Assembly (NCBI RefSeq): GCF_028473665.1
Contig: NZ_CP098774.1
Coordinates: 2,046,001-2,110,000, forward strand
Direction of reading: 5' to 3'
Source of the DNA: Sphingomonas sp. QA11
Lineage (GTDB): Bacteria > Pseudomonadota > Alphaproteobacteria > Sphingomonadales > Sphingomonadaceae
Length of the DNA: 64,000 nucleotides
Part shown: piece by piece, positions 1-9,325 of the stretch
Position numbering within the stretch: the stretch's first letter is position 1
Layout of the letters: every line of letters begins with the position of its first letter
Notes under the pieces: generated by a model
Told to the model about the DNA's origin: nothing
The model's input: only the letters and a program-made list of their open reading frames with translations
The model's database searches: none
Translations under genes and position numbers: made by a program

Positions 1-732
1 CTTCACATGCTGGAATTTCGACGTAAAGAGCACTTGGCGTTGCCCGTGCCCCGATCTCCAGCTGACGTCAGGATCGAAATCGGTGATTACTGGCGGCGGA
101 GAATAAAAATAGCGACTCTCCCACTCTGCAGGATCGAAGCCGAAAACCTCCCTCACCTTATCGAAGTAGGGCCGGGTTTGAGCAATGACGAGATCGCAAT
201 CGCGAAGGGCCTTACGCTCAATGTCGAATATGCTCAGATCGTTCTCGGTGACCGCATAACGCTCCGTACAAAGCAGCACCCCATGAGGTCCATGGAGCCT
301 TATACCGATCGGCACCTCGGTGAAGGCGAGACCTAATTTCTTCTCCTGTATCGTACAATAGCCCAAGCCCCCCCAATCGGTGAACTCGATATAGGCAATC
401 GCGCATTCCTCCGACAACTGGCGCAGCGCCCGCATCGCCACATAGGATCGCCAGTGCCACTCTGTGGCGTCGAAAGCCCATCGCGGCGGAAACACCGCTT
501 CGCCATCGGTCAAGCCGTGCTCGTCATTGATGTCCGCAAAGATCACATCGATCCCGCGCAATTTGGTCGGGACTTTTTGGGGGGGGGCATAGTCGCCGAC
601 AATAACGACCGTTACATTCTCTCGCTCTTCGGCCGGTATACTCTCCACCATATTATATATGGCCCTTCCGATACCTCCCCCCGTCAGGGGATAAAGTTCG
701 AAAGTAACGAAAACGATGCGAGCGCCGGTCAT
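1..732 (-). CDS. GT4-type glycosyltransferase, N-terminal 244 residues (cut by left edge)
   Basis: An open frame runs from an ATG at 732 to the window edge with no stop. The start MTGARIVFVTFELYPLTGGG is the classic GT-B N-terminal strand and glycine-rich loop of GT4 glycosyltransferases, which transfer a sugar from a nucleotide donor. The visible end, VLFTSKFQHVK, resembles the start of the donor-binding C-terminal domain. The start lies 10 bases after the stop of the next upstream gene, so the two are probably co-transcribed. A run of nine C followed by five A on the coding strand (574-587) falls about 49 codons in. This is an unusual homopolymer for a coding region and could cause slippage. 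The acceptor sugar cannot be told; the context suggests a surface polysaccharide. Confidence 0.75.
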   Translation of the reverse strand, partial: MTGARIVFVTFELYPLTGGGIGRAIYNMVESIPAEERENVTVVIVGDYAPPQKVPTKLRGIDVIFADINDEHGLTDGEAVFPPRWAFDATEWHWRSYVAMRALRQLSEECAIAYIEFTDWGGLGYCTIQEKKLGLAFTEVPIGIRLHGPHGVLLCTERYAVTENDLSIFDIERKALRDCDLVIAQTRPYFDKVREVFGFDPAEWESRYFYSPPPVITDFDPDVSWRSGHGQRQVLFTSKFQHVK

Positions 733-742
733 ATGGGACACC

Positions 743-1855
743 TTAGATTTTCAAAAACTCAGCATAACGATCAAGCGCCAGTGCATCTATCTTGCCTTGA
801 TAGTCCAAGACCATATCTTGAATTTCTTTATGTGGCATATCAAGAACTTTTTCTACCGTTTTACGGATTTCGTAAGGTGAGTTATTATGACCTACTGAAA
901 CCAGTTTCACATAGTCATGATCTTCATACTGATCGAGATAGAGATCCGATCGAACGCAAGGACGCCCCAAAGATTGAGCTTCTACATTGACCATAGGGTG
1001 ACAGTCGATCAGTGACACGTTCAATGTCACACGGGATGCAAGATATCTTTCGAACGTCTCTTCCCTATTCGTCGGCTTCAAAATAATGAGCTTTTCCTGC
1101 ATCGGGAATGGAAGTTCAAGTCCGGAAGCAAACGCCCAGACCTCATCGACATACTCACTTAGACTGGCGCCATAGGCACTTCCGAAAACATTCTTTATCC
1201 AATTGTTCCAACCTGGAACGAATGCTGCAACGCGATCGGACTTTCGCATGGCCTCCTGCTTCATGCCATGCTTGGGGGAGACATTATAAATAAGGGGCTT
1301 GAACAATGGCGCGTTGGGTAATTCCATGCCATTCTTCATGATATGGATACCGGAAAAGTATCCATTTTGAGCCATATCTATCATTTCGAATACAAATTTT
1401 CGTTCCACCTCGTTCCACCACTGGGCGGGCGATCCGTGGAACACCGCGAACAGCCTATCCGTAAGGCCGGCATCGTGGAGCCATCGAATCAGGCTCGCCA
1501 TATTCGCGGAGAACCCGTGGAATATTATCCGATAAGGATTTTCATCCTGAATCTGCAGCGCCAGGACATTCAGCAATGCCTCAGACAGGGTCACTTCCGG
1601 AATGACCAACTTTCTCCCAGGCAACGAACCTGCAGCAGCGCGGATGCCGTGCCATTCCCGGTGGAAAATATGCAGGACGTTGCCAAGACGGGAATCATGC
1701 TGCGCATAACGGACGTCCTGTTCATCGTCCCAGGACCAAGCAGCGCCCTGGCCTGCCCGCTGCGCATCAAGAGCGATGCTTTCCTGGTCAAAACGGGCGA
1801 GTATCCGTTCCAGATCCCGCGAGAACGGGGACCGCTGCCTTTGGCCTTTCAGCAT
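743..1855 (-). CDS. Glycosyltransferase, GT-B/GT4-like
   Basis: About 370 residues with a GT-B layout. The C-terminal half has NVSLIDCHPMVNVEAQSLGR, which matches the donor-binding pattern of GT4 enzymes (conserved acid followed by E-A-x-x-x-G-x-P). The middle has IIFHGFSANMASLIRWLH and AVFHGSP, typical of the first Rossmann domain. Two adjacent ATGs (1858 and 1855) follow an AGGAG at a spacing of 3 and 6 bases. I chose 1855; a TTG at 1900 without a ribosome site is less likely. It sits between the partial GT4 gene and the FkbM methyltransferase gene on the same strand and probably acts in the same surface-glycan pathway. The donor and acceptor are unknown. Confidence 0.7.
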   Translation of the reverse strand: MLKGQRQRSPFSRDLERILARFDQESIALDAQRAGQGAAWSWDDEQDVRYAQHDSRLGNVLHIFHREWHGIRAAAGSLPGRKLVIPEVTLSEALLNVLALQIQDENPYRIIFHGFSANMASLIRWLHDAGLTDRLFAVFHGSPAQWWNEVERKFVFEMIDMAQNGYFSGIHIMKNGMELPNAPLFKPLIYNVSPKHGMKQEAMRKSDRVAAFVPGWNNWIKNVFGSAYGASLSEYVDEVWAFASGLELPFPMQEKLIILKPTNREETFERYLASRVTLNVSLIDCHPMVNVEAQSLGRPCVRSDLYLDQYEDHDYVKLVSVGHNNSPYEIRKTVEKVLDMPHKEIQDMVLDYQGKIDALALDRYAEFLKI

Positions 1856-2089
1856 CATAATCTCCTGTAACCCATCGGGCACGCGGCTTTCGTAGCGCAA
1901 ACCTGCGCTGCCTGGCGGTCATATGAGGGTGGAGATGACATTCAGCGGGCGGTCGGACACCTGCCCCTCCTGCAATGCCAATTGTCTCTCCGTCCGCTAT
2001 ATCCGAGCGATCAACGGATGCAGGCGGTTTGGTCCCGTCAACGTCATCTGTTGATGTGCCGATTGCTATCGCCGTGAGTGTCCGACGCG

Positions 2090-2842
2090 CTAATTGCGAT
2101 CGATGAGATCGCCCAGGCGCTTGTTGACAAACAACACGTCGCTTTGGTCATAGGCGTTCGGCAGATGGCTGTCGCCCAGCAACTCGAACCCATAGGAGGC
2201 AATCAACTCCTTCATTTCGGGCGCCAGCTTCTGACCAGACCAGAATTCTTTCCATTCCACCTCGGCACGAAGAAAGAGCGTCTTCTTCAGAACCTCCTGA
2301 GCACCAAGGAGAACCTTGTCCAAAGCGCCTTCCACATCGATCCACAAGGCAAATGTATTGCGCTTGATTATGTTGGCTCCAAAGCTCGCATCCAATGTCG
2401 AGCAAGGCACGGTTACGGCAGTCGATGCCACTCCATCGGTTCTTGGGAGAATGGAATTTGCAGCCCGTCGCCAGTCGTTGGCTTCGCCGGCATCCAGTAC
2501 GTTGAAGGTGATCTCTCCGTTATAGTCGGAGATGGCCCGATGGTTGATGCGAAAATTCGGCAGGTTAGCGAAACGCTCGCTATCGAGATAGAACTGCTTG
2601 TAATTGCGCGGGCTCGCTTCGAAAGCGACAACCGTGCTTTCCGGCATGGCGGCCGCAAATCGATAGCTTTCGTCACCATTGAACGCGCCTACATCACATA
2701 TGTAGCTAGGCTGATATATCTTGCAGTGGCTGTCGAATATGTCGCGCAGGAGATCGTCCCGCCCACTCATCCGTTGGAAGGGGATATTTGGATCCTCTGT
2801 GACGGCACCGTTATCCACGCTATCGATGGCAGCATCACTCAT
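2090..2842 (-). CDS. FkbM-family SAM-dependent methyltransferase
   Basis: 250 residues. YICDVGAFNGDESYRFA at about residue 48 is the SAM-binding motif I of FkbM-type enzymes. VVAFEASPRNY gives the motif II acidic residue, and LWIDVEGALDKVLLGA is the typical FkbM central motif. FkbM enzymes O-methylate sugars or polyketides. Next to two glycosyltransferase genes, the likely role is methylating a sugar of an exopolysaccharide or a glycosylated surface component. The ATG at 2842 has GGAG about 10 bases upstream. About 190 bases without a gene separate it from the next glycosyltransferase, so it may have its own promoter. Confidence 0.8.
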   Translation of the reverse strand: MSDAAIDSVDNGAVTEDPNIPFQRMSGRDDLLRDIFDSHCKIYQPSYICDVGAFNGDESYRFAAAMPESTVVAFEASPRNYKQFYLDSERFANLPNFRINHRAISDYNGEITFNVLDAGEANDWRRAANSILPRTDGVASTAVTVPCSTLDASFGANIIKRNTFALWIDVEGALDKVLLGAQEVLKKTLFLRAEVEWKEFWSGQKLAPEMKELIASYGFELLGDSHLPNAYDQSDVLFVNKRLGDLIDRN

Positions 2843-3359
2843 GAATTATCGTCTCCAAGCAGGCTTTGGGTGCGACCTAGCATTGTTCACAAGGGAGGGG
2901 AATGAGGCGGCACCGAAAAATTGGGCATGGCCCAGGCACTGATCCGACGAGAGGGATCGAGGCGACCTCGTCGACGTGGGCAGGCCTCCGACAGAAAATA
3001 TCGATTAACCTATTGATATTAAATCTTCGTGTTTAGTTGGAATGAGGCTTGGCCCGGACGAGGATTTTCGCTCCTTCCATCGTCGATCTTTCGTCGGGGG
3101 AGGGAGAGGCACGCAGTGCATAGTATGGGCGGGATTTGCAGGCGCGATCCCGACCTCGGCGGACCTGCCCTTATCGCGACATGCGGCGGTGAATGCCATT
3201 GGCAGGGACCAAGCTTTGGCGCGTTTCAGCGTCGGCGGGCCGTGGAGAATCTATTGTCGATGATTCCCGCCCGCATAGCCTCGCCCATGAATAGGACATA
3301 TCGTACAGTATCCATATTATCGAGTTGGGATTCATCGGACACGAATTCAGTTTACGGAA
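2843..3359. other. Gene-free stretch between FkbM gene and decayed GT2
   Basis: No reading frame here has a credible start, ribosome site and recognisable product. The minus strand just after the GT2 stop has a short open piece without a start, which may be debris of the missing GT2 C-terminus. The composition is less GC-rich than the rest of the window, in keeping with the accessory region. Confidence 0.5.
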
Positions 3360-3810
3360 TTACGATAAGATATTCGTGTTTTTCTCGAGAGCATTCACGC
3401 CCACCTCCACAAAATCATTTATGACCATATCTTCGACATCTATCGTCAGAATGTATTTTACGCGCGCTTTGCGAATGCCAAAATTTCGTGCAGCGGAAAG
3501 GCCTATATTTGCCAGGCACCGAACTATGTGGATATCTACGCGACTCGAGGATTTGCCGATGGAGTCCAAGACGGATTGGCTATGTCGATCCGTCGAACAA
3601 TCATCGACGACAATAATTTCGATCTTCGAATAGGTTGACGCCAGAACGGAATCGATCGTTCTGTGTCTATATTCCCCCATGTTGAAATGGGGGATGATGA
3701 CGAAAACCAAGGGCTTCTCGTCATCCGACCATTCACTCCTTACTCGCTTCGGCGTGACGGATGTCCAATATGGCGTTGAGCTTGCCTTATATCGAAGGGG
3801 AGACAGCAGC
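3360..3810 (-). pseudogene. GT2 family glycosyltransferase remnant
   Basis: About 150 residues look like the N-terminal half of a GT-A/GT2 enzyme: VFVIIPHFNMGEYRHRTIDS, then IEIIVVDDCSTD, then NIGLSAARNFGIRKA. The segment that should carry the metal-binding LDADD reads TIDVEDMV. The frame stops shortly afterwards at 3360, so the acceptor half is missing. The 5' side runs directly into the 3' end of an IS5-type transposase, so the native start has also been lost. It therefore looks truncated at both ends and inactive. It was probably part of the neighbouring surface-glycan cluster before the insertion sequences arrived. Confidence 0.65.
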
Positions 3811-3950
3811 CTAGGTCGTAGACTCATTAGCGCGAAGCCAAAGCCGAATTGAGGCGAGCCGGACCATGGCGAGGAAGTTGTCCGCCAGCTTGTCGTAACG
3901 GGTGGCAACCCTGCGGAAGTGCTTCAGTTTGGAGAAGAACCGCTCGATGA
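3811..3950 (-). pseudogene. IS5-family transposase, C-terminal remnant
   Basis: The minus strand encodes IIERFFSKLKHFRRVATRYD, continuing KLADNFLAMVRLASIRLWLR and a TAG stop at 3811. This is the highly conserved C-terminal end of IS5-family (IS427-like) DDE transposases, including the ER..K region. Everything upstream is missing: the reading is interrupted at 3951 by the terminal repeat of the IS630-type element. Only about 46 codons remain, so it is a non-functional fragment. Confidence 0.75.
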
Positions 3951-5122
3951 TACCAGCCTGCATTGATCATGACCTACGGGTCCATTTGCGGCGTCCGATG
4001 GTCATGATGCGCCATGGCTGATCGACGAGCTTGTTCCAGGCTTCGCAGCACTGGTCGACGATGTTGTCGTAGGATGTGAAGACGCGGTTGGAGAGCCAGT
4101 TATCGCGCATGAACTGCCAGATATTCTCGACCGGGTTGAGCTCAGGGCATTTGGCCGGCAGCGCGATGATGCTGATATTGGCGGGCACATCGAGCTTGCC
4201 GGTCATGTGCCAACCGGCCTGATCCATCAGCACGACCGCGTGAGCCCCCGGCGCGACGGCGAGCGATATCTCGGCCAGATGCAGCGACATTGTTTGGGTA
4301 TTGCAGAAGGGCAGGACCAGCCCTGCGGCCTTGCCTTCCTCCGGGCAGATCGCGCCGAAGATATAGGCTGATTTCGTGCGCTGATCCTTTGGAGCCGAGG
4401 GTCGTGTCCCGCGCCGCGCCCAGCGCCGCGTGATCTTGTTCTTCTGACCCACGCGCGCCTCGTCCTGGAACCATATCTCTATTGCCGCGCCCTTGGGGAG
4501 GCTTGCTTTGACCTTTGCCAACTCGGCGGCGAAGCCCCCTTTTTGAAGTCCTCCATGGCAAGTTCGTTCTGAGTATGATGGCGAGGCCGCGCGGTCAGCT
4601 TAACGTAGCCCAGCTTCCTCAACTCCCGACCCACGGTCGTTTCATCGAGCGACACTGCGAACTCGTCATGGAGCCACTGCGCCAGATCGATCAGCCGCCA
4701 GCGAACGACGCCGTGGATTGCCGGGATCGGGCCGCGCTCGACCGCCTCGACCAGCGCCCGCCGTTGGGCGTCGTTGAGCCGGGAACGGGCCCCGGGGGCC
4801 TTGCCATCAAGCAGGCCGTCCGGCCCGTCGGCGTTGAACCGCACCACCCAGTCGCGCACGATCTGCAAACCCACCCCGCCGATCCGCGCCGCGGCCGTCC
4901 GGCGGCCGCCATCGTAAATCTCGGCCAAGGCCAAAAGCCGCCGCGCCTGGTTCGCGCTCTTCGACCCTCGCGCCAACCGTCTCAGCGCAGGTCCGTCAAA
5001 ATCATCCCGCAAACTGATCGCCGTTCCCATGGTCGCGCCCTCCAAAACCCAGCGCGCCATTGATTCAGACTTTCAGCAGCCTGGGAATCCCTCTCGTGAG
5101 TCAGCATCATCGCAACCTGGTA
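3951..5122 (-). mobile_element. IS630-family insertion sequence with TA flanks
   Basis: About 1.17 kb. The left end reads TACCAGCCTGCATTGATCAT and the right end, read inward, reads TACCAGGTTGCGATGATGCT. They match at about 17 of 24 positions, giving imperfect terminal inverted repeats. Both ends begin with TA, the target dinucleotide duplicated by IS630/Tc1-type elements. The body holds one transposase in two overlapping frames. Left and right flanks come from two unrelated transposases, so the flanking DNA was already rearranged, or was rearranged afterwards by recombination between copies. Confidence 0.75.
3967..5030 (-). CDS. IS630-family transposase (two frames, -1 frameshift)
   Basis: The first frame (5030 to 4479) starts at an ATG with GGAGG 7 bases upstream. 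It encodes helix-turn-helix DNA-binding domains (TAAARIGGVGLQIVRDWVVR) and the linker before the catalytic core. The second frame (to 3967) carries the DDE core: IWFQDEARVGQKNKITRRWA, VLMDQAGWHMTGKL and LPAKCPELNPVENIWQFMRD. The frames overlap at a slippery run of five A and five G on the coding strand (4535-4544). A -1 shift there joins the frames as DFKKG-GFAAELAKV and gives about 354 residues, the usual size of the family. Programmed frameshifting is reported for some IS630 members; a disabling indel is the alternative. Confidence 0.75.
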
Positions 5123-5297
5123 TAACGCCCAGTTCCGCTGCCACTCGCTTGCTTTGCGGGCCATCGGCGCAGCGCAAAACGATACGGCAACGCTCCGATA
5201 GCGAGCGCGTCACCCGATGGCGTCGTACCTGCCCCTCCAGATAGTCGCGCTCATCCGCCGTCAAAATCAGGACCTCAACAGGCCGACCTCGCCCCAT
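5123..5297 (-). pseudogene. IS630-type transposase, N-terminal remnant (second, different element)
   Basis: From an ATG at 5297 the minus strand reads MGRGRPVEVLILTADERDYL and continues through a homeodomain-like segment ending SKRVAAELGV. This is the usual N-terminus of another IS630 subgroup. After about 58 codons the match stops exactly at the TA flanking the intact IS630-type element, and the frame ends inside that element. The catalytic domain is absent. It marks an older insertion that was interrupted or deleted. Confidence 0.65.
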
Positions 5298-5438
5298 CTC
5301 GCTTGATCCCGTCGTTCAGACAGGATCAGCATACAATGTAACTTACTTCAGTTCCAGATGACTAGAGCATCGTGCTCGAAATCAGCGCCGCCAGTTTCGG
5401 ATCGTCCGGAGCGGGGGTCCTGACAGACTCATTCTATG

Positions 5439-5472
5439 AAAAGGGTCGCACGAACCGCCGTGCGACCCTTTT
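5439..5472 (-). terminator. Intrinsic terminator of trxA
   Basis: A perfect 14-base inverted repeat (arms AAAAGGGTCGCACG and CGTGCGACCCTTTT) with a 6-base loop lies just 3 bases past the trxA stop. Read on the minus strand, the GC-rich stem ends in a T-run. It closes the addB-addA-trxA transcription unit on the side of the insertion sequences. Confidence 0.85.
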
Positions 5473-5475
5473 CCG

Positions 5476-5823
5476 TCAATTGGCCGCAGTGCTGACTGAC
5501 GAAGCGAGTTCCCCTTCGAGCCAAGCCTTGATCCGGCCCTTGGGCTCGGCACCGACCTTGGTCGCGGCGGGGGCCCCGTTCTTGAACAGAATCATCGTCG
5601 GGATACCGCGCACGCCGTAGCGACCCGGGGCATCGGGATTGTCGTCGATGTTGAGCTTGGCGATGGTCACCTGCTCACCGAGTTCCTCGGAAATCTCCTC
5701 CAGGCTCGGGCCGATCATCTTGCACGGCCCGCACCACTCTGCCCAGAAATCGACGAGCACCGGCTTGTCGGAACTGATGACGTCGCTGTGGAAGCTGTCG
5801 TCGGTGATCTGCTTGGTCGCCAT
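5476..5823 (-). CDS. trxA: Thioredoxin
   Basis: 115 residues with the canonical active site [12 protein letters not shown] (Cys31 and Cys34) and the cis-proline segment [11 protein letters not shown], matching TrxA in length and order. It is a cytoplasmic dithiol reductant that recycles ribonucleotide reductase, methionine sulfoxide reductases and peroxiredoxins. The ATG at 5823 follows AGGAG with an 8-base spacer. It is the last gene of the minus-strand block after addA, 49 bases downstream, and is followed by a strong terminator. No oddities. Confidence 0.95.
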   Translation of the reverse strand: MATKQITDDSFHSDVISSDKPVLVDFWAEWCGPCKMIGPSLEEISEELGEQVTIAKLNIDDNPDAPGRYGVRGIPTMILFKNGAPAATKVGAEPKGRIKAWLEGELASSVSTAAN

Positions 5824-5872
5824 GATGGAATCTCCTGTGTTGCGCGCAATCTAGGGACCGGGGGCCCGGCAC

Positions 5873-8800
5873 TCAAGCGGGCAGGTCGTAGCTTTGCTGG
5901 GGTGCGGCATAGCCCGGCTTGTGGCGATCGAGGACCGACGACGGCAAGCCAACCAGTGTCGGACCCGCCGTGTAGAGCAATGCCGCCTCGATCTCCCGCC
6001 CGGGAAAGATCACGCGCAATGCCTCGACATAGGCCGCCATCTGGCGCGCATGATAGGGCGGGATATCGTCCGGCGTCTGTGGGATCTGCCGTCCCGTCTT
6101 GTAGTCGATCACCTGAATCAACTCCGGCGTCACCAGCAGCCGGTCGACCGTGCCGGATACGACCAGCCCCTCGCCGACCACCGCCGCGATAGGCGCCTCC
6201 GCCAGCGACTCCGGCCCGAACAGGTCGGCAAAGCGAGGATCATCCAGCACCTTGAGCACGGTTTGCCCGATCTTCGCCCGCGCGACAGGATCAGCGACCG
6301 CACCGACCCGCTCAAGCCAGCGATCGGCCGCGCCCTCGCGGCTCGCGCGCGACACCGACGGCAGGCGCTCGAACAGCGCATGGATCAGCCGCCCGCGATC
6401 GGCGGCGGCGCGCATCGCAGGCGTCGGGGGCGGATCGGCCACGGCATCCTCGCCCAATGACGATGGCGCGAGCGGGCGCGGCGGGCGCGCCTCGACCGGC
6501 GCGCGCTCCTGAGTCCAGCCGGGGAGCGAGACATCCTCTTCCTGTTCCGCCGCTTTCCGGCCCGAAACGGCGACCGCCTTTTGCGGCACGATTCCAGTGA
6601 AGCTCCGCGCATCGGGCGACGGTGCGACGCCCAGCGCGGTCATCGCGCGGTCGGCGGCGGCATACCAGCTCGATGGCGGCGGCTCGCCCTTGGCAAGCGG
6701 CCCCAGCGCCCCGGCGACGACCAGCCGTTCCTCGGCCCGCGTCGCCGCGACATAGAAGAGCCGCCAATGCTCCTCCAGCTCCCGCTGCGCATCCGCATCG
6801 AGCACGTCACCGAGCGGCCCGCTGCGTTCGCTAGCACGCGGGCGGAAGATCGGCAGCGCGTTCGCCATCCCCTCCGGCGTCCAGTTGAGCGTCGAGCGCG
6901 GCGAACGCGTCGGATCGACCGCCGCATCGGCCAGGATCACCAGCGGCGCCTGCAATCCCTTCGCGCCGTGCGCGGTCATCACCCGCACCGCGTCGAGCGG
7001 CGCTGACGGATCGCGCTTGATCTCCACATCGCCGCGATCGAACCAGTCGAGGAAGCGCTGCAGCGACGGCGTACCGAGCGATTCGAAATCGAGCGCTGCG
7101 TTGAGCAATTCCTCGATCGGATCGCGCGCTTCCTGCCCCAGCCGCCGGATCAGCTTGCGCCGCCCGTCGAGCGACCCGGACAGCATCTCTTCGAGGAACT
7201 GATAAGGCGTGGCGATATCCGCCCGGTCGAGCATCCTGTGCAGCGGATCGAGCGCCTCGCGCGGCTGGGTGCGCGACAGATGCCGCCACAGGCTACCGGA
7301 GTCGCGCGGCGCGGCCTGCATCAGCCGCTCCTGGCTCCAGCCGATCAGCGGCGAGACCAGCAGGCTGGCGAGCGACAGATCGTCCCCCGGCTGCAACACG
7401 AAACGGATGGCGGCGAGCAGGTCCTGCACCGCAAGCGGCGCGTTGAGCCGCAACCGGTCGACCCCCGCGACCGGCACGCCCTCTGCATAAAGCCGCGCCA
7501 CGATCAGCGAGGCCAATTCACCGCGCCGCTTGACTAGGATCATCACATCCTCGGGGCGCAATGCCCGCCCCTTGCTTTCCAGCATCAGCGTGCCGATCCA
7601 CGCCTTGATCTGCTTCGCGATCTGGCTGGCGAGCGCTCGGGTCGAATCGGCGATCCAGCCTTCCTCATCCTCCTCGCTGCCGCCGGCGACCGTCAGCGGC
7701 CACAGGGTGACGGTGCCGGGCCCCTGGACTTCACTGGCATGCGGCTCGCGCTCGGCAATGGTGCCGAGCCCTGGTTCTGGGATCGCCTCGATCGCCGCAT
7801 CGACGAACTCAAGCACCGGCAGGGTCGAGCGGAAACTGTGAGTCAGCGAGAGCCGGTCGAAACGGAGCCCCTCCCCGTCCGGCCCCTGGGCGTCCTCGGC
7901 CAGCCCGCCGAAATGCCGCTCGGCGGCCTGGAAATAGATCGGGTGCGTACCCTGGAAGCCGAAGATCGCCTGCTTGTAGTCGCCCACCGTGAACAGGGTC
8001 CGCAGCCGCTCGTCATGCGCGCCCAGGCCGGCGAAGAACTCGTCGGCCAGCGCGCGGACGATCGACCATTGCTCGGGATTGGTATCCTGCGCCTCGTCGA
8101 TCAGGATATGCTCCGTCACCTGGTCGAGCTTGTAGCGTACCCATTCGCCCATGCCGGGCTGGCCAAGCAAGTCGATCGTCGCGCGGATCAGGTCGTCGAA
8201 ATCGACCCCACCGATGCGCCTTTTCGCCCGGGCATAGGCCGCCGCATAATCACGCCCCACGTCGAGCGCGTCGGCCAGAAGGTCGGCATAGACGGCGCGG
8301 ACTCGCAGATCGAGCAGCTCCGCGCACCAGGTGTAGAGCCCGCTCGCCAGTTCGGGATACTCTTCCTCTTGCGGCGCCTGCCCCTTGGCGAAGGAGCGCA
8401 TGCCGCCATCCGCCTTGGCCCAGACCTTGTGGAGATCGACGAGCGCGGCGGCGCGCTCAACGACCGGTTTTTCAAGCCAGCCATAGATGATCCCGGCGCG
8501 TTCGACCCCGCTCTTGGTACCCCAGCCGCTGTTCATGCCGCCGATCGAGTCGAGCGCCTCGTGATCGACCATATCATCGCCACAAGCACTCAGGATCACG
8601 CTCTCGATATCGCCCGTCGGCAGGTCGAGCGCGCGGCGGAGGAACGGGCGCAGTCCGTCGCCGCGCGGCAATTCCTCCATCGCGGCCGGCGCTCGGCCAC
8701 AGGCGCGCAGGAAATTCTCCGCCTCGCCCTCGCCAAGCCGCACGCTCAGCCGGCCGATCGTCTCGATCGGCTTCGCCCTGCCGTCGCGGTCCGCCTCGAC

Positions 8801-9325
8801 CAGCATCTCCGCCAGCGCCTCGCGCGCCAGCACCGATTCCTCGCGCTCTTCCAACGGACGGAAACCCGGCACCAGCCCGGCCTCGACCGGGAAGGCGGCA
8901 AGCAACCCCTGGCAGAAGCTGTGAATCGTCTGGATGCGCAGGCCGCCGCCGGGCGCGTCGAGCACCTTGGCGAACAGGGTGCGGGCATAGGCCGTGCGGC
9001 GTGGATCGAGATGATCCTCGCCCAGCGCATACAGGTCCTTCTTCAGGTCGTTCTCGGGCATGCGCACCCAGGCGGCGAGCCGGGCGCTGATCCGCCCCGC
9101 CATCTCTGCCGCGCCGGCCTTGGTGAAGGTCAGGCACAGGATCGCGCCGGGATCGACCCCGCGCAGCAACAGGCGAAACACGCGCGCGGTCAACACCTGC
9201 GTCTTGCCCGTGCCGGCCGAGGCCGACAGCCAGACATGAGCATCGGGCGCGCTCGCGGCGGCCTGATTGCCCTTCAAATGCGGAAGGGGCCGGTTATCCG
9301 CGCTCACGGCCATACCATTCGTCAC
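5873..9325 (-). CDS. addA: Double-strand break repair helicase-nuclease AddA
   Basis: About 1150 residues of a UvrD/Rep-type superfamily 1 helicase fused to a RecB-like nuclease. The Walker A SASAGTGKT is near residue 40, the Walker B/motif II ILIDEAQD mid-protein, helicase motif VI VAATRAEERL later, and the C-terminal PD-(D/E)XK nuclease signature VIDYKTGRQIP near residue 1085. With AddB it unwinds and resects broken DNA ends to load RecA. The start overlaps the 3' end of addB: GTG at 9325 or ATG at 9313, neither with a clear ribosome site, which points to translational coupling. The size and motif set are those of the alphaproteobacterial form. Confidence 0.93.
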   Translation of the reverse strand: MTNGMAVSADNRPLPHLKGNQAAASAPDAHVWLSASAGTGKTQVLTARVFRLLLRGVDPGAILCLTFTKAGAAEMAGRISARLAAWVRMPENDLKKDLYALGEDHLDPRRTAYARTLFAKVLDAPGGGLRIQTIHSFCQGLLAAFPVEAGLVPGFRPLEEREESVLAREALAEMLVEADRDGRAKPIETIGRLSVRLGEGEAENFLRACGRAPAAMEELPRGDGLRPFLRRALDLPTGDIESVILSACGDDMVDHEALDSIGGMNSGWGTKSGVERAGIIYGWLEKPVVERAAALVDLHKVWAKADGGMRSFAKGQAPQEEEYPELASGLYTWCAELLDLRVRAVYADLLADALDVGRDYAAAYARAKRRIGGVDFDDLIRATIDLLGQPGMGEWVRYKLDQVTEHILIDEAQDTNPEQWSIVRALADEFFAGLGAHDERLRTLFTVGDYKQAIFGFQGTHPIYFQAAERHFGGLAEDAQGPDGEGLRFDRLSLTHSFRSTLPVLEFVDAAIEAIPEPGLGTIAEREPHASEVQGPGTVTLWPLTVAGGSEEDEEGWIADSTRALASQIAKQIKAWIGTLMLESKGRALRPEDVMILVKRRGELASLIVARLYAEGVPVAGVDRLRLNAPLAVQDLLAAIRFVLQPGDDLSLASLLVSPLIGWSQERLMQAAPRDSGSLWRHLSRTQPREALDPLHRMLDRADIATPYQFLEEMLSGSLDGRRKLIRRLGQEARDPIEELLNAALDFESLGTPSLQRFLDWFDRGDVEIKRDPSAPLDAVRVMTAHGAKGLQAPLVILADAAVDPTRSPRSTLNWTPEGMANALPIFRPRASERSGPLGDVLDADAQRELEEHWRLFYVAATRAEERLVVAGALGPLAKGEPPPSSWYAAADRAMTALGVAPSPDARSFTGIVPQKAVAVSGRKAAEQEEDVSLPGWTQERAPVEARPPRPLAPSSLGEDAVADPPPTPAMRAAADRGRLIHALFERLPSVSRASREGAADRWLERVGAVADPVARAKIGQTVLKVLDDPRFADLFGPESLAEAPIAAVVGEGLVVSGTVDRLLVTPELIQVIDYKTGRQIPQTPDDIPPYHARQMAAYVEALRVIFPGREIEAALLYTAGPTLVGLPSSVLDRHKPGYAAPQQSYDLPA

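Noticed and set aside
3005..3424. Two short frames between the FkbM gene and GT2 remnant
   Set aside because: No ribosome site, no family resemblance, unusual composition.
3360..3908. A continuous 182-codon GT2 gene starting inside the IS5 remnant
   Set aside because: The first about 30 codons are the IS5 transposase end read in the wrong frame. The GT2 part has no native start.
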